The notes: generated by a model from the letters alone, not told the origin. A stretch of 64,000 bases of DNA from Sphingomonadaceae bacterium (GCA_024236155.1 JACKLA010000002.1:62001-126000); one strand, 5' to 3'; counted from the first letter of the stretch, positions 51,372-61,013 are shown. Numbers and translations are program-made.

Positions 51372-51878
51372 GTGACGCTCGCCGACCGACGCCTGGATGC
51401 GGGTGACGATTCGGCACCCGTCGATATGCTCGCCGCCTTGTTCGAGGCGCGCGGCTGGCCGGTGGAGATGCTGTCACCGGAAGAGCTTTCGGGCGAGATC
51501 CAGGGCAGTTGGGCGAATTACCAGCTGCGGGCAATCTGGCGCGCAGAGGATAATGTGCTTCAATTGCTGTGCCTGCCCGATGTGCGTGTCCCATCGCAAA
51601 GGACGCCTGCGGCGCATGAGCTTCTGGCGCTGGTCAACGAACAGCTCTGGCTGGGGCACTTCGACATCTGGTCCAAAAGCGGCATGCTGGTCTATCGCCA
51701 TGGTGCGATGCTGGGGGATGATGGTCTGCTGAGCCTCGACCAGGCACAGGCGCTGGTCGAAACCGCTGTCGACGAGTGCGACCGGTTCTATCCAGCGTTC
51801 CAGTTCGTGCTGTGGAGCGACCGTTCCCCGCGCGAGGCACTCGAAAGCGCCCTTGTCGATGCGCATGGGGAAGCTTAG
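51372..51878 (+). CDS. YbjN domain-containing protein
   Basis: The 168-residue cytoplasmic product begins at a GTG. The core (FEARGWPVEMLSPEEL, then LPDVRVP, then LALVNEQLWLGHFDIWS) resembles the YbjN/type III chaperone-like fold. YbjN affects motility and stress responses in E. coli, but the biochemical role is unknown. It lies between the SPOR protein and proC on the same strand; proC begins 28 bases after its stop. Confidence 0.8.
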   Translation: MTLADRRLDAGDDSAPVDMLAALFEARGWPVEMLSPEELSGEIQGSWANYQLRAIWRAEDNVLQLLCLPDVRVPSQRTPAAHELLALVNEQLWLGHFDIWSKSGMLVYRHGAMLGDDGLLSLDQAQALVETAVDECDRFYPAFQFVLWSDRSPREALESALVDAHGEA

Positions 51879-51906
51879 GCCTCCCGCATAACAGGCGGAG
51901 CGACAC

Positions 51907-52713
51907 TTGGCATTCGAGAAAATCCTGATCGTCGGGTTCGGTACCATGACCGGTGCCATGGTGGATGGCTGGCTCGCAGCGGGCAGTTCGACCAGCCGGT
52001 TCGAGGTCTATCACCCCAGCAAGGCCGAGGTCGATCATGGGCTGGCAGTCCACAATGAATGGCCAAGCGGGCATTTCGAAGCCGTGCTGCTGGGCGTCAA
52101 ACCCCATATGATCGACGATATTGCGGGCGGCGTGGAGCCCATAGCGGGGCCCGATACCGTCATCCTGTCGGTCCTGGCAGGCGTTGAACTGGCAAGCCTT
52201 GAACGTCGTTTTCCACGCTCTGGCGGTGTGGTTCGCTTCATGCCCAACCTCGCATCGGCTCTGGGAAAGTCGCCCAATGCACTAATTTCCAAAGGGCTGA
52301 ATGAGCAGGGTAGGGCAAATGTGACCGCGCTTGCCGAGCAGATCGGCAGTGCCGAATGGCTGGAGGATGAAGGCCAGTTCGATCTTGCGACCGCGCTTGC
52401 CGGATCGGGGCCGGGCTTCGTCTATCGCTTTATCGATGCGCTGGCAGCGGGCGCTGCCGAGCTTGGGCTGCCTGCCGATCATGCGGGTCGGCTGGCGGTG
52501 GCGATGGTTGAGGGTGCCGCCGCGCTGGCGGCAGCTTCGCCGCATACCCCGCACGATCTTGCGCGCCGCGTCGCCAGTCCCGGCGGCATGACCCAGAAAG
52601 GGCTTGATGTGCTGGACGATGCCGGTGCGCTCAATGCGCTGGTAACCGATTGTCTGCGCGCCGCGCGGGACCGGGGGCAGGAAATGGCGCAAGAGGCGCG
52701 CAAACCGCGTTAA
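51907..52713 (+). CDS. proC: Pyrroline-5-carboxylate reductase
   Basis: ProC catalyses the last step of proline synthesis, reduction of pyrroline-5-carboxylate with NAD(P)H. The 268-residue product has the Rossmann motif VGFGTMTGAM at about residues 9-18 and the C-terminal signature with SPGGMTQKGLDVLDDAG. It starts at TTG 51907, with GGAG upstream, and the family N-terminus fits. proB lies further on at 56 kb; proA is not in the window. Confidence 0.94.
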   Translation: MAFEKILIVGFGTMTGAMVDGWLAAGSSTSRFEVYHPSKAEVDHGLAVHNEWPSGHFEAVLLGVKPHMIDDIAGGVEPIAGPDTVILSVLAGVELASLERRFPRSGGVVRFMPNLASALGKSPNALISKGLNEQGRANVTALAEQIGSAEWLEDEGQFDLATALAGSGPGFVYRFIDALAAGAAELGLPADHAGRLAVAMVEGAAALAAASPHTPHDLARRVASPGGMTQKGLDVLDDAGALNALVTDCLRAARDRGQEMAQEARKPR

Positions 52714-52828
52714 CTTGCAAAGCGCGCAACAGTGGCCGGTTTTCCTTGAAAATCACCGCTTCGCCGCCGATATTGCATCCATGAACCGGCGCCTGTCGCG
52801 GTGCCGTACAAGTGGAGTATTGTTAGCA

Positions 52829-53647
52829 ATGGCTGATTGGAACGACCCCCGCCGCACGGGCATGGGCGTTGGCGCAACCCCCGGCATTGATGGACAGCTT
52901 GGTGAGCGGACCATCATGGACGAGGGCCTGCGCAAGCATATGCTCTCGATCTACAACTATATGGCTTCCGGCGTGCTGCTTTCGGGCATCGTCGCATTGC
53001 TGTTCGTCAATTCGTCGCTGTTTGAATCGGCCTACACCGTGGTTCAGACTTCGCGCGGACTTGGCGCGCAGCCCAGCCTTCTTGGCTGGATCATCGCACT
53101 TTCCCCACTGGCGTTTGTGCTGTTCATGTCGTTCGGCCGTAACAAGTTCAGCGCCGGTGCGCTTCAGGCGATGTTCTGGGGTTTTGCAACCGCGATGGGC
53201 CTTTCGCTCTCGACGATCTTCATCACCTACACCGGCTCGTCGATCGCGATGACCTTCTTCGCTACGGCAGGCGCTTTTGCCGGCCTCAGCCTGTGGGGTT
53301 ACACTACCAAGAAGGATATTTCAGGCTGGGGCAGCTTCCTGATTATGGGCGTCGTCGGCCTGATCATTGCATCGCTGCTCAACGCATTCCTGATCGGTTC
53401 GCCGGGTCTCGAACTGGCGATTTCCGCCCTGGGCGTGCTGATCTTCGCAGGCCTTACGGCTTATGACACCCAGCGCCTGAAGTCGGAATATATCGCCGTG
53501 CAGCATGCCAGCATGACCAACCCGGCGATTGCTGCGCAGTATCCGCTGCAGAAGATGGTGATCCTCGGGGCACTCAACCTGTACCTCGATTTCATCAATA
53601 TGTTCCTGTTCCTGCTGCGCTTCCTCGGTGTCGCGCGCGGCGAATAG
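52829..53647 (+). CDS. Bax inhibitor-1/YccA family membrane protein
   Basis: The 272-residue product has seven predicted membrane segments, starting at about residue 45. It carries the family's characteristic C-terminal regions, GLTAYDTQRLK and ALNLYLDFINMFLFLLRFLG. Bacterial homologues (YccA, YbhL) interact with FtsH or act as pH-dependent calcium leak channels; the role here is unknown. ATG 52829 (MADWNDPRRTG) is chosen as the first start with family-like sequence. A strong terminator follows. Confidence 0.92.
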   Translation: MADWNDPRRTGMGVGATPGIDGQLGERTIMDEGLRKHMLSIYNYMASGVLLSGIVALLFVNSSLFESAYTVVQTSRGLGAQPSLLGWIIALSPLAFVLFMSFGRNKFSAGALQAMFWGFATAMGLSLSTIFITYTGSSIAMTFFATAGAFAGLSLWGYTTKKDISGWGSFLIMGVVGLIIASLLNAFLIGSPGLELAISALGVLIFAGLTAYDTQRLKSEYIAVQHASMTNPAIAAQYPLQKMVILGALNLYLDFINMFLFLLRFLGVARGE

Positions 53648-53671
53648 TCGCATAAAAGACTCACTTGAGCG

Positions 53672-53708
53672 TGCCCGGAGTGCCTGACGCATTCCGGGCA
53701 TTTTCTTT
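53672..53708 (+). terminator. Rho-independent terminator of the BI-1 family gene
   Basis: TGCCCGGA (53672-53679) and TCCGGGCA (53693-53700) form a perfect 8-bp stem, directly followed by TTTTCTTT. It lies 25 bases after the stop codon. Confidence 0.9.
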
Positions 53709-53799
53709 GCCTGCTCCTCTGGCTAGGGTGCAGCTTCAGGTAAGCGAAAGGCTGCCTGGGGCATGATCACCTGCGCCTTTAGGGAGGGACGCACACACG

Positions 53800-54813
53800 A
53801 TGTTCGAGACGAACGGTTCACGAATTCGACTGCTGGCCGTCTGGGCGGGCCTCGCGACACTGGCTGCCTGTGCGCCGCCTCCGCCACCCCCGCCGCCCCC
53901 GCCGCCTCCGCCGCCACCGGTGGTGAAAGTCATTCCGCCGCGGCCAACGCCGCCGGGCGGTGCATCGCTTGGCATGTATATCCCGCCGACCGACGAGTTC
54001 GGCATTCGCCGCACGGTGAACTATGGCTTGTCGACCTCGCAGACGGTGTGGAACCTGCGTTCGGCGCTCAACGTGGCGGCGCTCAATTGCCAGAGCCCGC
54101 AGCACGCCGATATCCTGCCCGCTTACAGCCTGCTGTTGCAGCGCGACAAACGCTCCCTGTCGAAGGCCAATGACACGATCATCCGTGAATTCCGCACGCG
54201 GCATGGCAGTGCGTATCGCAGCAATTTCGACAACTACATGACGCAGGTCTACAACTACTTTGCGCTGCCGCCGACGCAGGGCAATTTCTGCGATACGGCG
54301 CTGGCGATCTCGCAGGAATATATGCTGACCGATGGGTCGCAGATCGAAACATTTGCTCTGGCCAACCTTCCGCGGATCGAGCGGGTGTTCCAGAACTTCT
54401 ATTCCTCCTACGAGCAGTACCAGCGCGATGTCGTTGCATGGGACGCCGAATATGCGCCGCCGCCGCCGGTGCTGGTAACAGGTTATCCGGCATATGGATC
54501 AAGTGGATCAGGCACTCCGGCGACGGGCGCGACCACTGCAGCACCCTCGGCCGTCTATTCAGTCGATGTTGCGCCTTCGCAGGATGTCCCGGCCTCCATG
54601 CGGCCACCGGTGATCGTCTCGCAATTGCCGCAAAGCCAGCCGCAGGACGAGGTGATATTCTCGCCGGGGGTGGCACAGCCCGATCCTGCTCCCTCTGCAT
54701 CGCCCGGCTTCTCGATAACCGACACGGCACCCGTCACATCGAGCGGTGCGCCTGTGGTGTTCGAGAGTGGCGAGGTCGTCCAGGCCGTCGAAGATGACGA
54801 AGGGGGCGAGTAG
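53800..54813 (+). CDS. Lipoprotein with a 15-residue polyproline tract, function unknown
   Basis: The 337-residue product has a lipoprotein signal peptide (RLLAVWAGLATLAAC), with lipobox LAAC and cysteine near residue 24. Directly after it comes Ala and then 15 consecutive prolines. The middle (about residues 55-215) is a structured domain with no recognised motif. The C-terminal third is Pro/Ser/Ala-rich and acidic. The proline run uses all four codons, so it is not a simple DNA repeat. It would stall ribosomes without EF-P. The outer-membrane anchor is inferred from the lipobox; Asp is absent at +2. Confidence 0.78.
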   Translation: MFETNGSRIRLLAVWAGLATLAACAPPPPPPPPPPPPPPPVVKVIPPRPTPPGGASLGMYIPPTDEFGIRRTVNYGLSTSQTVWNLRSALNVAALNCQSPQHADILPAYSLLLQRDKRSLSKANDTIIREFRTRHGSAYRSNFDNYMTQVYNYFALPPTQGNFCDTALAISQEYMLTDGSQIETFALANLPRIERVFQNFYSSYEQYQRDVVAWDAEYAPPPPVLVTGYPAYGSSGSGTPATGATTAAPSAVYSVDVAPSQDVPASMRPPVIVSQLPQSQPQDEVIFSPGVAQPDPAPSASPGFSITDTAPVTSSGAPVVFESGEVVQAVEDDEGGE

Positions 54814-54897
54814 GCCTGCAGGCCGATTCCCCCTTTGCAGCACCGATCCCATTGGCTAAATCGCGCGCTCGCCGCTCCGGCGGCGAACGTCTGGATC

Positions 54898-54973
<76 letters not shown>

Positions 54974-55051
54974 GCTTTCCCTGTCGAGGGCTTGCGCCCG
55001 CAATGCCACATATGCTGGCGCTTTTGCCTGCAACACCCTAACTGGGCCGCC

Positions 55052-56110
55052 ATGCACTTTCTCGATCAAGCAAAGATATACCTGAAATCCGGCGCGGGTG
55101 GCCCGGGGGCGGTCAGCTTCCGGCGCGAAGCCTATGTCGAGTTCGGCGGACCGGACGGCGGCAATGGCGGCGATGGCGGCGACGTGATTTTCGAGGCTGT
55201 GGCCGGGCTCAACACGCTGATCGACTTCCGTTACGCGCAGCATTTCAAGGCGTCGCGCGGCAATCACGGCATGGGCAAGAACCGCACCGGTGCCGGGGCT
55301 GACGACCTTTTGATCAAGGTCCCGGTCGGCACGCAGGTGCTGTCGGAAGACAAGGAAGAGGTGCTGGCGGACTTCACCGAGGTCGGCCAGCGGATCGTCT
55401 TCCTGCGCGGCGGCATGGGCGGGCGCGGCAATGCCAGCTACAAGAGCTCGACCAACCGCGCGCCGCGCCAGCACCAGCCGGGCGAACCGGGCGAGGAAAT
55501 GTGGGTCTGGCTGCGACTGAAACTGCTCGCCGATGTCGGCCTGCTGGGCCTGCCCAATGCGGGCAAGAGCACCTTCATCAACGCCGTTTCCAACGCGAAG
55601 GCCAAGGTCGGCCATTATGCCTTCACCACGCTGGTGCCCAAGCTGGGCGTCGTGCGCCACCGTGAACGCGAGTTTGTGCTGGCGGACATTCCCGGCCTGA
55701 TCGAAGGGGCGGCGGAAGGTGCCGGTATCGGGGATCGCTTCCTTGGCCATATCGAGCGTTGCCGCGTGCTCATCCACCTCGTCGATATTTCGGGTGAGGA
55801 TCCCGCAGAGGCCATGCAGACGGTCAACGCAGAGCTTGAGGCCTATGGCGCTGGACTGGCCGACAAGCCGCAGCTGATCGCGCTCAACAAGCTCGACCTT
55901 GCCGACACCGAACTGGCCGAAGGCTTTGCCGAGGAACTGAAGGCAGCCGGGGCTGACCGCGTATTCGCCGTGTCCGGGGCAACGGGGCAGGGCATTCCCG
56001 AACTGCTCGATGCAGTTCTCTCCTACTTGCCCGATCGCACCTCTACCGAAACCAATGCCGCCGAAGTCGACGAGATCGAGGACAGCGGCGAATGGTCCCC
56101 GCTCGACTGA
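55052..56110 (+). CDS. obgE: GTPase ObgE/CgtA
   Basis: Obg is an essential GTPase in 50S ribosome assembly and stress control. The 352-residue product has the glycine-rich Obg fold (residues 1-158, with GPDGGNGGDGGDV) and a G domain with P-loop GLPNAGKST, DIPGLIEGA and NKLDLAD. The C-terminal tail is short and acidic, without the OCT domain of Gram-positives. ATG 55052 gives the exact family start MHFLDQAKIYLK. proB follows 10 bases later. Confidence 0.96.
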   Translation: MHFLDQAKIYLKSGAGGPGAVSFRREAYVEFGGPDGGNGGDGGDVIFEAVAGLNTLIDFRYAQHFKASRGNHGMGKNRTGAGADDLLIKVPVGTQVLSEDKEEVLADFTEVGQRIVFLRGGMGGRGNASYKSSTNRAPRQHQPGEPGEEMWVWLRLKLLADVGLLGLPNAGKSTFINAVSNAKAKVGHYAFTTLVPKLGVVRHREREFVLADIPGLIEGAAEGAGIGDRFLGHIERCRVLIHLVDISGEDPAEAMQTVNAELEAYGAGLADKPQLIALNKLDLADTELAEGFAEELKAAGADRVFAVSGATGQGIPELLDAVLSYLPDRTSTETNAAEVDEIEDSGEWSPLD

Positions 56111-56120
56111 CTTCTGCACG

Positions 56121-57254
56121 ATGACCATCGCCGCGCTCACCGACCTGCTCGATCCCGCGAAGGTGCGGCGCGTGGTGCTCAAGGTCGGCTCATCGCTGCT
56201 GGTTGATGGCGGAGGCCGTGCAAGGGGAGACTGGCTCGGGACGCTTGCGGGCGAGATTGCTGCCATGGTGCAGGCGGGGCAGCAGGTTGTCGTCGTCTCA
56301 TCAGGCGCGATTGCGATGGGCGGGGCCTTGCTCGACCCGTCGCTCAATCCGCGCCGCACGCTGGCTGCTGCGCAAGCCTCGGCGTCGGTTGGGCAGATCG
56401 CGCTGGCGGGCCTGTGGTCGGCCAAACTCGCCACACAGGGGCTGACTGCAGGACAGATGCTGCTGACGCTCGACGATCTGGAAGATCGGCGGCGTTATCT
56501 CAACGCCTCGGCAACTTTCGCGCATTTGCTCGAGGCCGGGGTCGTGCCCATCGTCAACGAGAACGACAGTGTCGCGACCGAGGAAATCCGTTTCGGGGAC
56601 AATGATCGACTGGCTGCGCGCGTGGCGCAGGCGGCCGGTGCCGATGCAGTGGTGCTGTTGAGCGATGTCGACGGCCTGTACGACCGGGCACCGCAGGATG
56701 CGGGGGCGCAACTCGTGCCTGTGGTCGACGGGATCGACGCTGAAACCCTCGCCATGGCGCGGGATACGTCCGGTTCGGGCATGGGTTCTGGCGGGATGGT
56801 TTCCAAATTGCAGGCCGCACAGATCGCAGAGCGTGCAGGTATTGCGCTGGCCATCGTCAACGGCACGCACGACACGCCGCTTTCTCACGCAATGGACCAT
56901 GGCACGGGTACCATCTTCCTGCCCCAGCGCAGCGATACGGCGCGCAAGGCATGGCTTGGCGGGCGGCTTGCACCGGCCGGGACGCTGCGCGTCGATGCTG
57001 GCTGCGAGGCGGCGCTCAAGGACGGGGCCAGCCTGCTGGCCGCAGGGGTCGTCGGCATATCGGGTGCCTTCGTGCGCGGCGATCTGGTAACGGTCGTTTC
57101 CATCAAGGGCGTGAAACTGGCGCAAGGGCTGGCCGAATATAGCTCTCGGGAGTGCGAGGCGATTGCCGGACGGCGCGAAGCGGACCAGGCAGAGCGGCTG
57201 GGCTATGCGCCCCGCTCGGCGGTCATTCATCGCGACCATATGGTGTTGTTGTGA
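56121..57254 (+). CDS. proB: Glutamate 5-kinase
   Basis: ProB catalyses the first, feedback-controlled step of proline synthesis. The 377-residue product has an N-terminal amino-acid kinase domain (VVLKVGSSLLVDG, VSSGAIAMG, VNENDSVATEEIRFGDND, GSGGMVSKLQAA) and a C-terminal PUA domain from about residue 285. It lies after obgE, a common arrangement, and its stop overlaps the GTG start of the next gene. Confidence 0.96.
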   Translation: MTIAALTDLLDPAKVRRVVLKVGSSLLVDGGGRARGDWLGTLAGEIAAMVQAGQQVVVVSSGAIAMGGALLDPSLNPRRTLAAAQASASVGQIALAGLWSAKLATQGLTAGQMLLTLDDLEDRRRYLNASATFAHLLEAGVVPIVNENDSVATEEIRFGDNDRLAARVAQAAGADAVVLLSDVDGLYDRAPQDAGAQLVPVVDGIDAETLAMARDTSGSGMGSGGMVSKLQAAQIAERAGIALAIVNGTHDTPLSHAMDHGTGTIFLPQRSDTARKAWLGGRLAPAGTLRVDAGCEAALKDGASLLAAGVVGISGAFVRGDLVTVVSIKGVKLAQGLAEYSSRECEAIAGRREADQAERLGYAPRSAVIHRDHMVLL

Positions 57255-58171
57255 CGCCGTCTGGCGTTGTTGCGATCACCGGAGGAACCGGGTTCGTCGG
57301 GCAAATGGTGCTCGATGTCGCGCAGGAGCGGGGGATCGCGATCCGCGCACTGGCGCGCAAGGTACCGGAAGGCCGCGAATACGTCGAATGGGTGCAGGGA
57401 AGTCTCTCCGACGATGATGCACTTACCCGGTTGGTATCGGGTGCCGAGGCGGTGATCCATATCGCCGGGCTGACCAATGCGCCCGACCCCTCTCAATTCG
57501 AGGCGGCCAATGTCACCGGGACCGAACGGCTGATCGCGGCGTGCAAGGCGCAGAAGGTGAAGCGGTTTGTCTTCGTATCATCGCTGTCCGCCCGCAAGCC
57601 CGAGCTTTCGCTTTACGGTGCATCGAAGGCGCGCGCCGAGGAACTGGTGAAAGCCAGCGGCCTGCAATGGACGATCGTGCGCCCGCCCGGCGTCTATGGC
57701 CCGCGCGATGTCGACTATCTCGACATGTTCCGCACCGCGAAATTCGGCTTTGTCCCGCTGCCGCCGGGTGGGGCCAGTTCGATTATCCATGCGCGTGATC
57801 TCGCCAATTTGCTGCTCGACCTTGTCCCTGCAACCGGCATGGTGCTGAAAAAGCTCTTCGAGCCGGATGACGGGCGCGAAGGTGGATGGAGCCACAAGGA
57901 ACTGGCGGTGCAAATCGGCGCGTCGGTCGGGCGCAAGGTCTTTGCACCGCACCTGCCCGAAGGCGTCCTGAAACTTGCAGCAAGTGCTGACCGCATGCTG
58001 CGCGGAGACAAGGCCAAGCTGACCGCCGACCGGGTGGGCTATATGTGCCATCCCAACTGGGTCTCACGCTCCGACCGCGCGGTGCCGCAGGGCGTCTGGC
58101 AGCCGGAAATCGACGGCGCGGAAGGCTTGAAAGCAACCGCCGAATGGTACCGCCGCGAGGGTTGGCTTTAA
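57251..58171 (+). CDS. NAD(P)-dependent epimerase/dehydratase (extended SDR)
   Basis: The 306-residue product has the NAD-binding motif ITGGTGFVGQM near residue 9, then IHIAGLTNAP and the active-site YGASK with the serine of FVSSLSA, as in extended SDRs of the UDP-sugar epimerase / NmrA group. The C-terminal part is not family-specific, so the substrate is unknown. It starts at GTG 57251 in a GTGA overlap with proB; the family N-terminus begins there. It is convergent with cysH, one base apart. Confidence 0.87.
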   Translation: MTPSGVVAITGGTGFVGQMVLDVAQERGIAIRALARKVPEGREYVEWVQGSLSDDDALTRLVSGAEAVIHIAGLTNAPDPSQFEAANVTGTERLIAACKAQKVKRFVFVSSLSARKPELSLYGASKARAEELVKASGLQWTIVRPPGVYGPRDVDYLDMFRTAKFGFVPLPPGGASSIIHARDLANLLLDLVPATGMVLKKLFEPDDGREGGWSHKELAVQIGASVGRKVFAPHLPEGVLKLAASADRMLRGDKAKLTADRVGYMCHPNWVSRSDRAVPQGVWQPEIDGAEGLKATAEWYRREGWL

Positions 58172-58172
58172 C

Positions 58173-58958
58173 TCAGAACGCCGGATCGAAACCGGGTGGC
58201 AGTTCGCCTTCGTCATCCAGCGGGGTGTGGATGCCGCATTCGGTCTTGTCCCAGCCTTTCCAGCGGCCCGAACGCGGGTCTTCGCCCGGCGCGACCTTGC
58301 TGGTGCAGGGGGAACAGCCGATCGAAGGATATCCCTGCGCCACCAGCGGGTGCGGCGGGAGGTCGTGCTCCTCGAAATAGGCGGTGATATCGGCTGCGGT
58401 CCAGTCGATCAGCGGGTTGATCTTGAGCCGTCCCTGCTCGTCCGATGTGTCGATCTCGAAGCGCGGCAAATTGGCACGGGTCGAGGACTGGAACGCCTTG
58501 CGCCCCGTCAGGGTGGCGTCATATCTCGCCAGTGCGCGGGCAAGTGGTTTGACCTTGCGGATCTCGCAACAGCCATCGGGGTCGTAGGACCAGCGCAGCC
58601 CGCTCTCATCGCGCATTTCCAGCTCCGCGAGGCAGGGATGGACATTGACGAGATTTTTGAGGCCCAGCCGCTGCACCAGTTCATCCCGGTAGGCGAGTGT
58701 TTCGGGGAAATGCTTGCCGGTTTCGAGGAACAGAACCGGCAGCCCGGGCGCAACCTCAGCAATCAGGTGAAGCAGGACCGCACTCTCAGCGCCAAAGCTC
58801 GACACGGTGGCGAGCTCGCCCACCATGTTGTCCTCGACCAGGTTTCGCAACATTTCGCGTGTGTCCTGCCCGCGAAACATGCGGTTGAGGCGCACTGCAT
58901 CATTGTCTTTGAAACGCGGCCCGGTGTCGATCCGGTCGATTGCGCGCGCATCCTCCAT
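58173..58958 (-). CDS. cysH: Assimilatory adenylylsulfate (APS) reductase
   Basis: The enzyme reduces activated sulfate to sulfite. The 261-residue product has a PAPS-reductase fold with SSFGAESA near residue 53, the thiol nucleophile motif KTECGIH (C241), and four further cysteines, C130-C131 and C215-x2-C218. Those four ligate the 4Fe-4S cluster of APS-using enzymes and are absent from the enteric PAPS reductase. It is the last gene of the cobA-cysI-cysH operon; its start overlaps the DUF934 stop by one base. Confidence 0.93.
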   Translation of the reverse strand: MEDARAIDRIDTGPRFKDNDAVRLNRMFRGQDTREMLRNLVEDNMVGELATVSSFGAESAVLLHLIAEVAPGLPVLFLETGKHFPETLAYRDELVQRLGLKNLVNVHPCLAELEMRDESGLRWSYDPDGCCEIRKVKPLARALARYDATLTGRKAFQSSTRANLPRFEIDTSDEQGRLKINPLIDWTAADITAYFEEHDLPPHPLVAQGYPSIGCSPCTSKVAPGEDPRSGRWKGWDKTECGIHTPLDDEGELPPGFDPAF

Positions 58959-59389
58959 CAGGCCGCTCCGTGGCGTTTGGACCAGATCGGCTGGCGCGCA
59001 TCGGCGGCGGACTGATAGATTTCGGGCCAGCGGTCGAGCGCGGTTTGCAGGTCGTCGGGGTTGAGCGCAGCATCGGGTTCGAACGCATCGAAACCGCAGC
59101 GGCGCATATAGGCGACATGGTCGACCAATACGTCACCCACGGCGCGCAGCTCACCGTCATATCCCGCTTCGCGCAGGATGCGGGCGGAGGAATAGCCGCG
59201 ACCGTCGCCGAAGGCGGGGAAGTTGACCTCGACCAGCTGCAACTGGCCGATATGCGGGATGAGCTCGCGCGCGTCGTCGCCCGGTTCAACCCGCACGGCA
59301 TTGGCGTTCGACTGGTCGAGGAAGCTGTCGACCGTCACCGCCGGGTGATCGACCGGCTCATCGTCGCGAAAACGGATGATCTCAGCCAT
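58958..59389 (-). CDS. DUF934 family protein
   Basis: The 143-residue product (MAEIIRFRDDEPVD) matches the DUF934 type found next to cysH and cysI in many proteobacteria. A function in sulfite reduction, perhaps as an accessory or electron-transfer protein, is widely presumed from this linkage but not established. Conserved-looking parts are ELIPHIGQLQLVEVNFPAFGDG, then ARILREAGYDGELRA and MRRCGFDAFE. It overlaps cysI by 8 bases. Confidence 0.85.
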   Translation of the reverse strand: MAEIIRFRDDEPVDHPAVTVDSFLDQSNANAVRVEPGDDARELIPHIGQLQLVEVNFPAFGDGRGYSSARILREAGYDGELRAVGDVLVDHVAYMRRCGFDAFEPDAALNPDDLQTALDRWPEIYQSAADARQPIWSKRHGAA

Positions 59390-61013
59390 AAAGCGCCTCC
59401 TTGAAGGGTTCGATGCCGATGCGGCGATAGGTGTCGAGGAAGCGTTCGCCCTTAGCGCGCTCGCGCAGGTAAACGTCGGCTGCGGTTTCGACCGCATCGA
59501 CAATACCGTCTTCGCTGAAGCCGGGGCCGGTGATCTTGCCCAGCGAGCAATCCTCCGCCTCGCTGCCACCGAGCAACAACTGGTAGTTCTCGATACCTTT
59601 CCGGTCGACGCCGAGGATGCCGATATGGCCTGCGTGGTGGTGCCCGCAGGCATTGATGCAGCCGGAAATCTTGAGCTTCAGTTCGCCCAGTGCCTCGGTC
59701 TTGCCGTTGGCGGCGAAACGCTCGGAAATCTTCTGAGCCACCGGGATCGAGCGTGCATTGGCGAGGCTGCAATAGTCGAGCCCGGGGCAGGCGATGATAT
59801 CCTCGATCGTGTCGAGATTGGGCGCGCCGAGCCCGTCTGCATCGAGGCGTGTCCACAATGCATGCAGATCGGCGATTTTCACATGCGGCAACACGATGTT
59901 CTGCGTGTGCATCACGCGCAGTTCGTCGAAACTGTATTCCTTCGCCAATTCGGCCATCAGGTGCATCTGCGCGGCGCTCGCATCGCCGGGGATGCCGCCA
60001 ACCGGCTTCAGGCTGATCACCGCGCTGACATAGGCATCATGCTTGTGGCGCACGGTGTTGCGATCGACCCATAGCGCAAAATCGGGATCGGAACGGTCGA
60101 CAGACCTGGCTCCGTCCCCGAATGCAGGATCGGCGAAACAGGTCCTGATCCGCTCGAGTTCGGCGATCGGCGGTTCGATACCCTGGTCGAGCAAATGGGC
60201 GAATTCTTCCTCGACCTGGCGGGTATATTCCTCCGCACCCAGTTCATGGACGAGGATCTTGATCCGCGCCTTGTATTTGTTGTCGCGCCGACCGTAGCGA
60301 TTGTAGACGCGCAGGCAGGCTTCCGAATAGGAAACCAGCTGGTCGAGCGGCACAAAGTCGCGAATGCACGGCGCAATCATCGGGGTGCGGCCCATCCCGC
60401 CGCCAACATAGAATGCCGTGCCGAGCTCGCCAGCATCGTTCTTCACGATCTGGATGCCGATATCATGCAGCCGCATCGCCGCGCGGTCGGTATCGCTGGC
60501 GATCACCGCGATCTTGAATTTGCGAGGCAGGGCATTGAATTCCGGGTGGAAGCTCGACCATTGGCGCAGCAGTTCAGCATAGGGGCGCGGGTCGACCAAC
60601 TCGTCTGCCGCAGCCCCGGCAAAATGATCCGAACTGATGTTGCGGATGCAGTTGCCGCTGGTCTGGATCGCATGCATTTCGACCTTGGCGAGATCGGCGA
60701 GCAGGTCGGGCGCTTCTTCCAGCTTGATCCAGTTGTACTGGATGTTCTGGCGGGTGGTGAAGTGCCCGTAACCGCGATCATATTTGTCGGCGATATCGGC
60801 CAGCGCGTGCATCTGGCGGCTGTTCAGCGTGCCATAGGGCACGGCAACGCGCAGCATATAGGCATGCAACTGGAGATAGAGCCCATTTTTCAGCCGCATC
60901 GGCGTGAATTGCGCCTCGGTCAGCTTGCCTTCGAGGCGGCGGCGGGTCTGGTCGCGAAATTCCTCGACGCGCGTGTCGACCATGGCCTGGTCGTAAGAGT
61001 CATATTGGTACAT
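59382..61013 (-). CDS. cysI: Sulfite reductase hemoprotein (siroheme/4Fe-4S, CysI-like)
   Basis: The enzyme reduces sulfite to sulfide. The 543-residue product has the two-repeat sulfite/nitrite reductase fold with the siroheme-binding NCIRNIS region. The cluster cysteines lie in CPGLDYCSLA and GCINACGHHHAGHIG. No cysJ flavoprotein is nearby, so electrons may come from a ferredoxin or another partner. A nitrite reductase role cannot be excluded from sequence alone, but cysH and cobA in the same operon favour sulfite. Confidence 0.92.
   Translation of the reverse strand: MYQYDSYDQAMVDTRVEEFRDQTRRRLEGKLTEAQFTPMRLKNGLYLQLHAYMLRVAVPYGTLNSRQMHALADIADKYDRGYGHFTTRQNIQYNWIKLEEAPDLLADLAKVEMHAIQTSGNCIRNISSDHFAGAAADELVDPRPYAELLRQWSSFHPEFNALPRKFKIAVIASDTDRAAMRLHDIGIQIVKNDAGELGTAFYVGGGMGRTPMIAPCIRDFVPLDQLVSYSEACLRVYNRYGRRDNKYKARIKILVHELGAEEYTRQVEEEFAHLLDQGIEPPIAELERIRTCFADPAFGDGARSVDRSDPDFALWVDRNTVRHKHDAYVSAVISLKPVGGIPGDASAAQMHLMAELAKEYSFDELRVMHTQNIVLPHVKIADLHALWTRLDADGLGAPNLDTIEDIIACPGLDYCSLANARSIPVAQKISERFAANGKTEALGELKLKISGCINACGHHHAGHIGILGVDRKGIENYQLLLGGSEAEDCSLGKITGPGFSEDGIVDAVETAADVYLRERAKGERFLDTYRRIGIEPFKEALYG

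Noticed and set aside
51352..51375. Seven-codon frame overlapping the start of the YbjN-like gene, possible leader peptide
   Set aside because: There is no repeated regulatory codon, no terminator/antiterminator structure and no clear ribosome binding site.
53736..54014. Minus-strand frame encoding a long glycine run
   Set aside because: It is only the complement of the polyproline tract of the lipoprotein gene.
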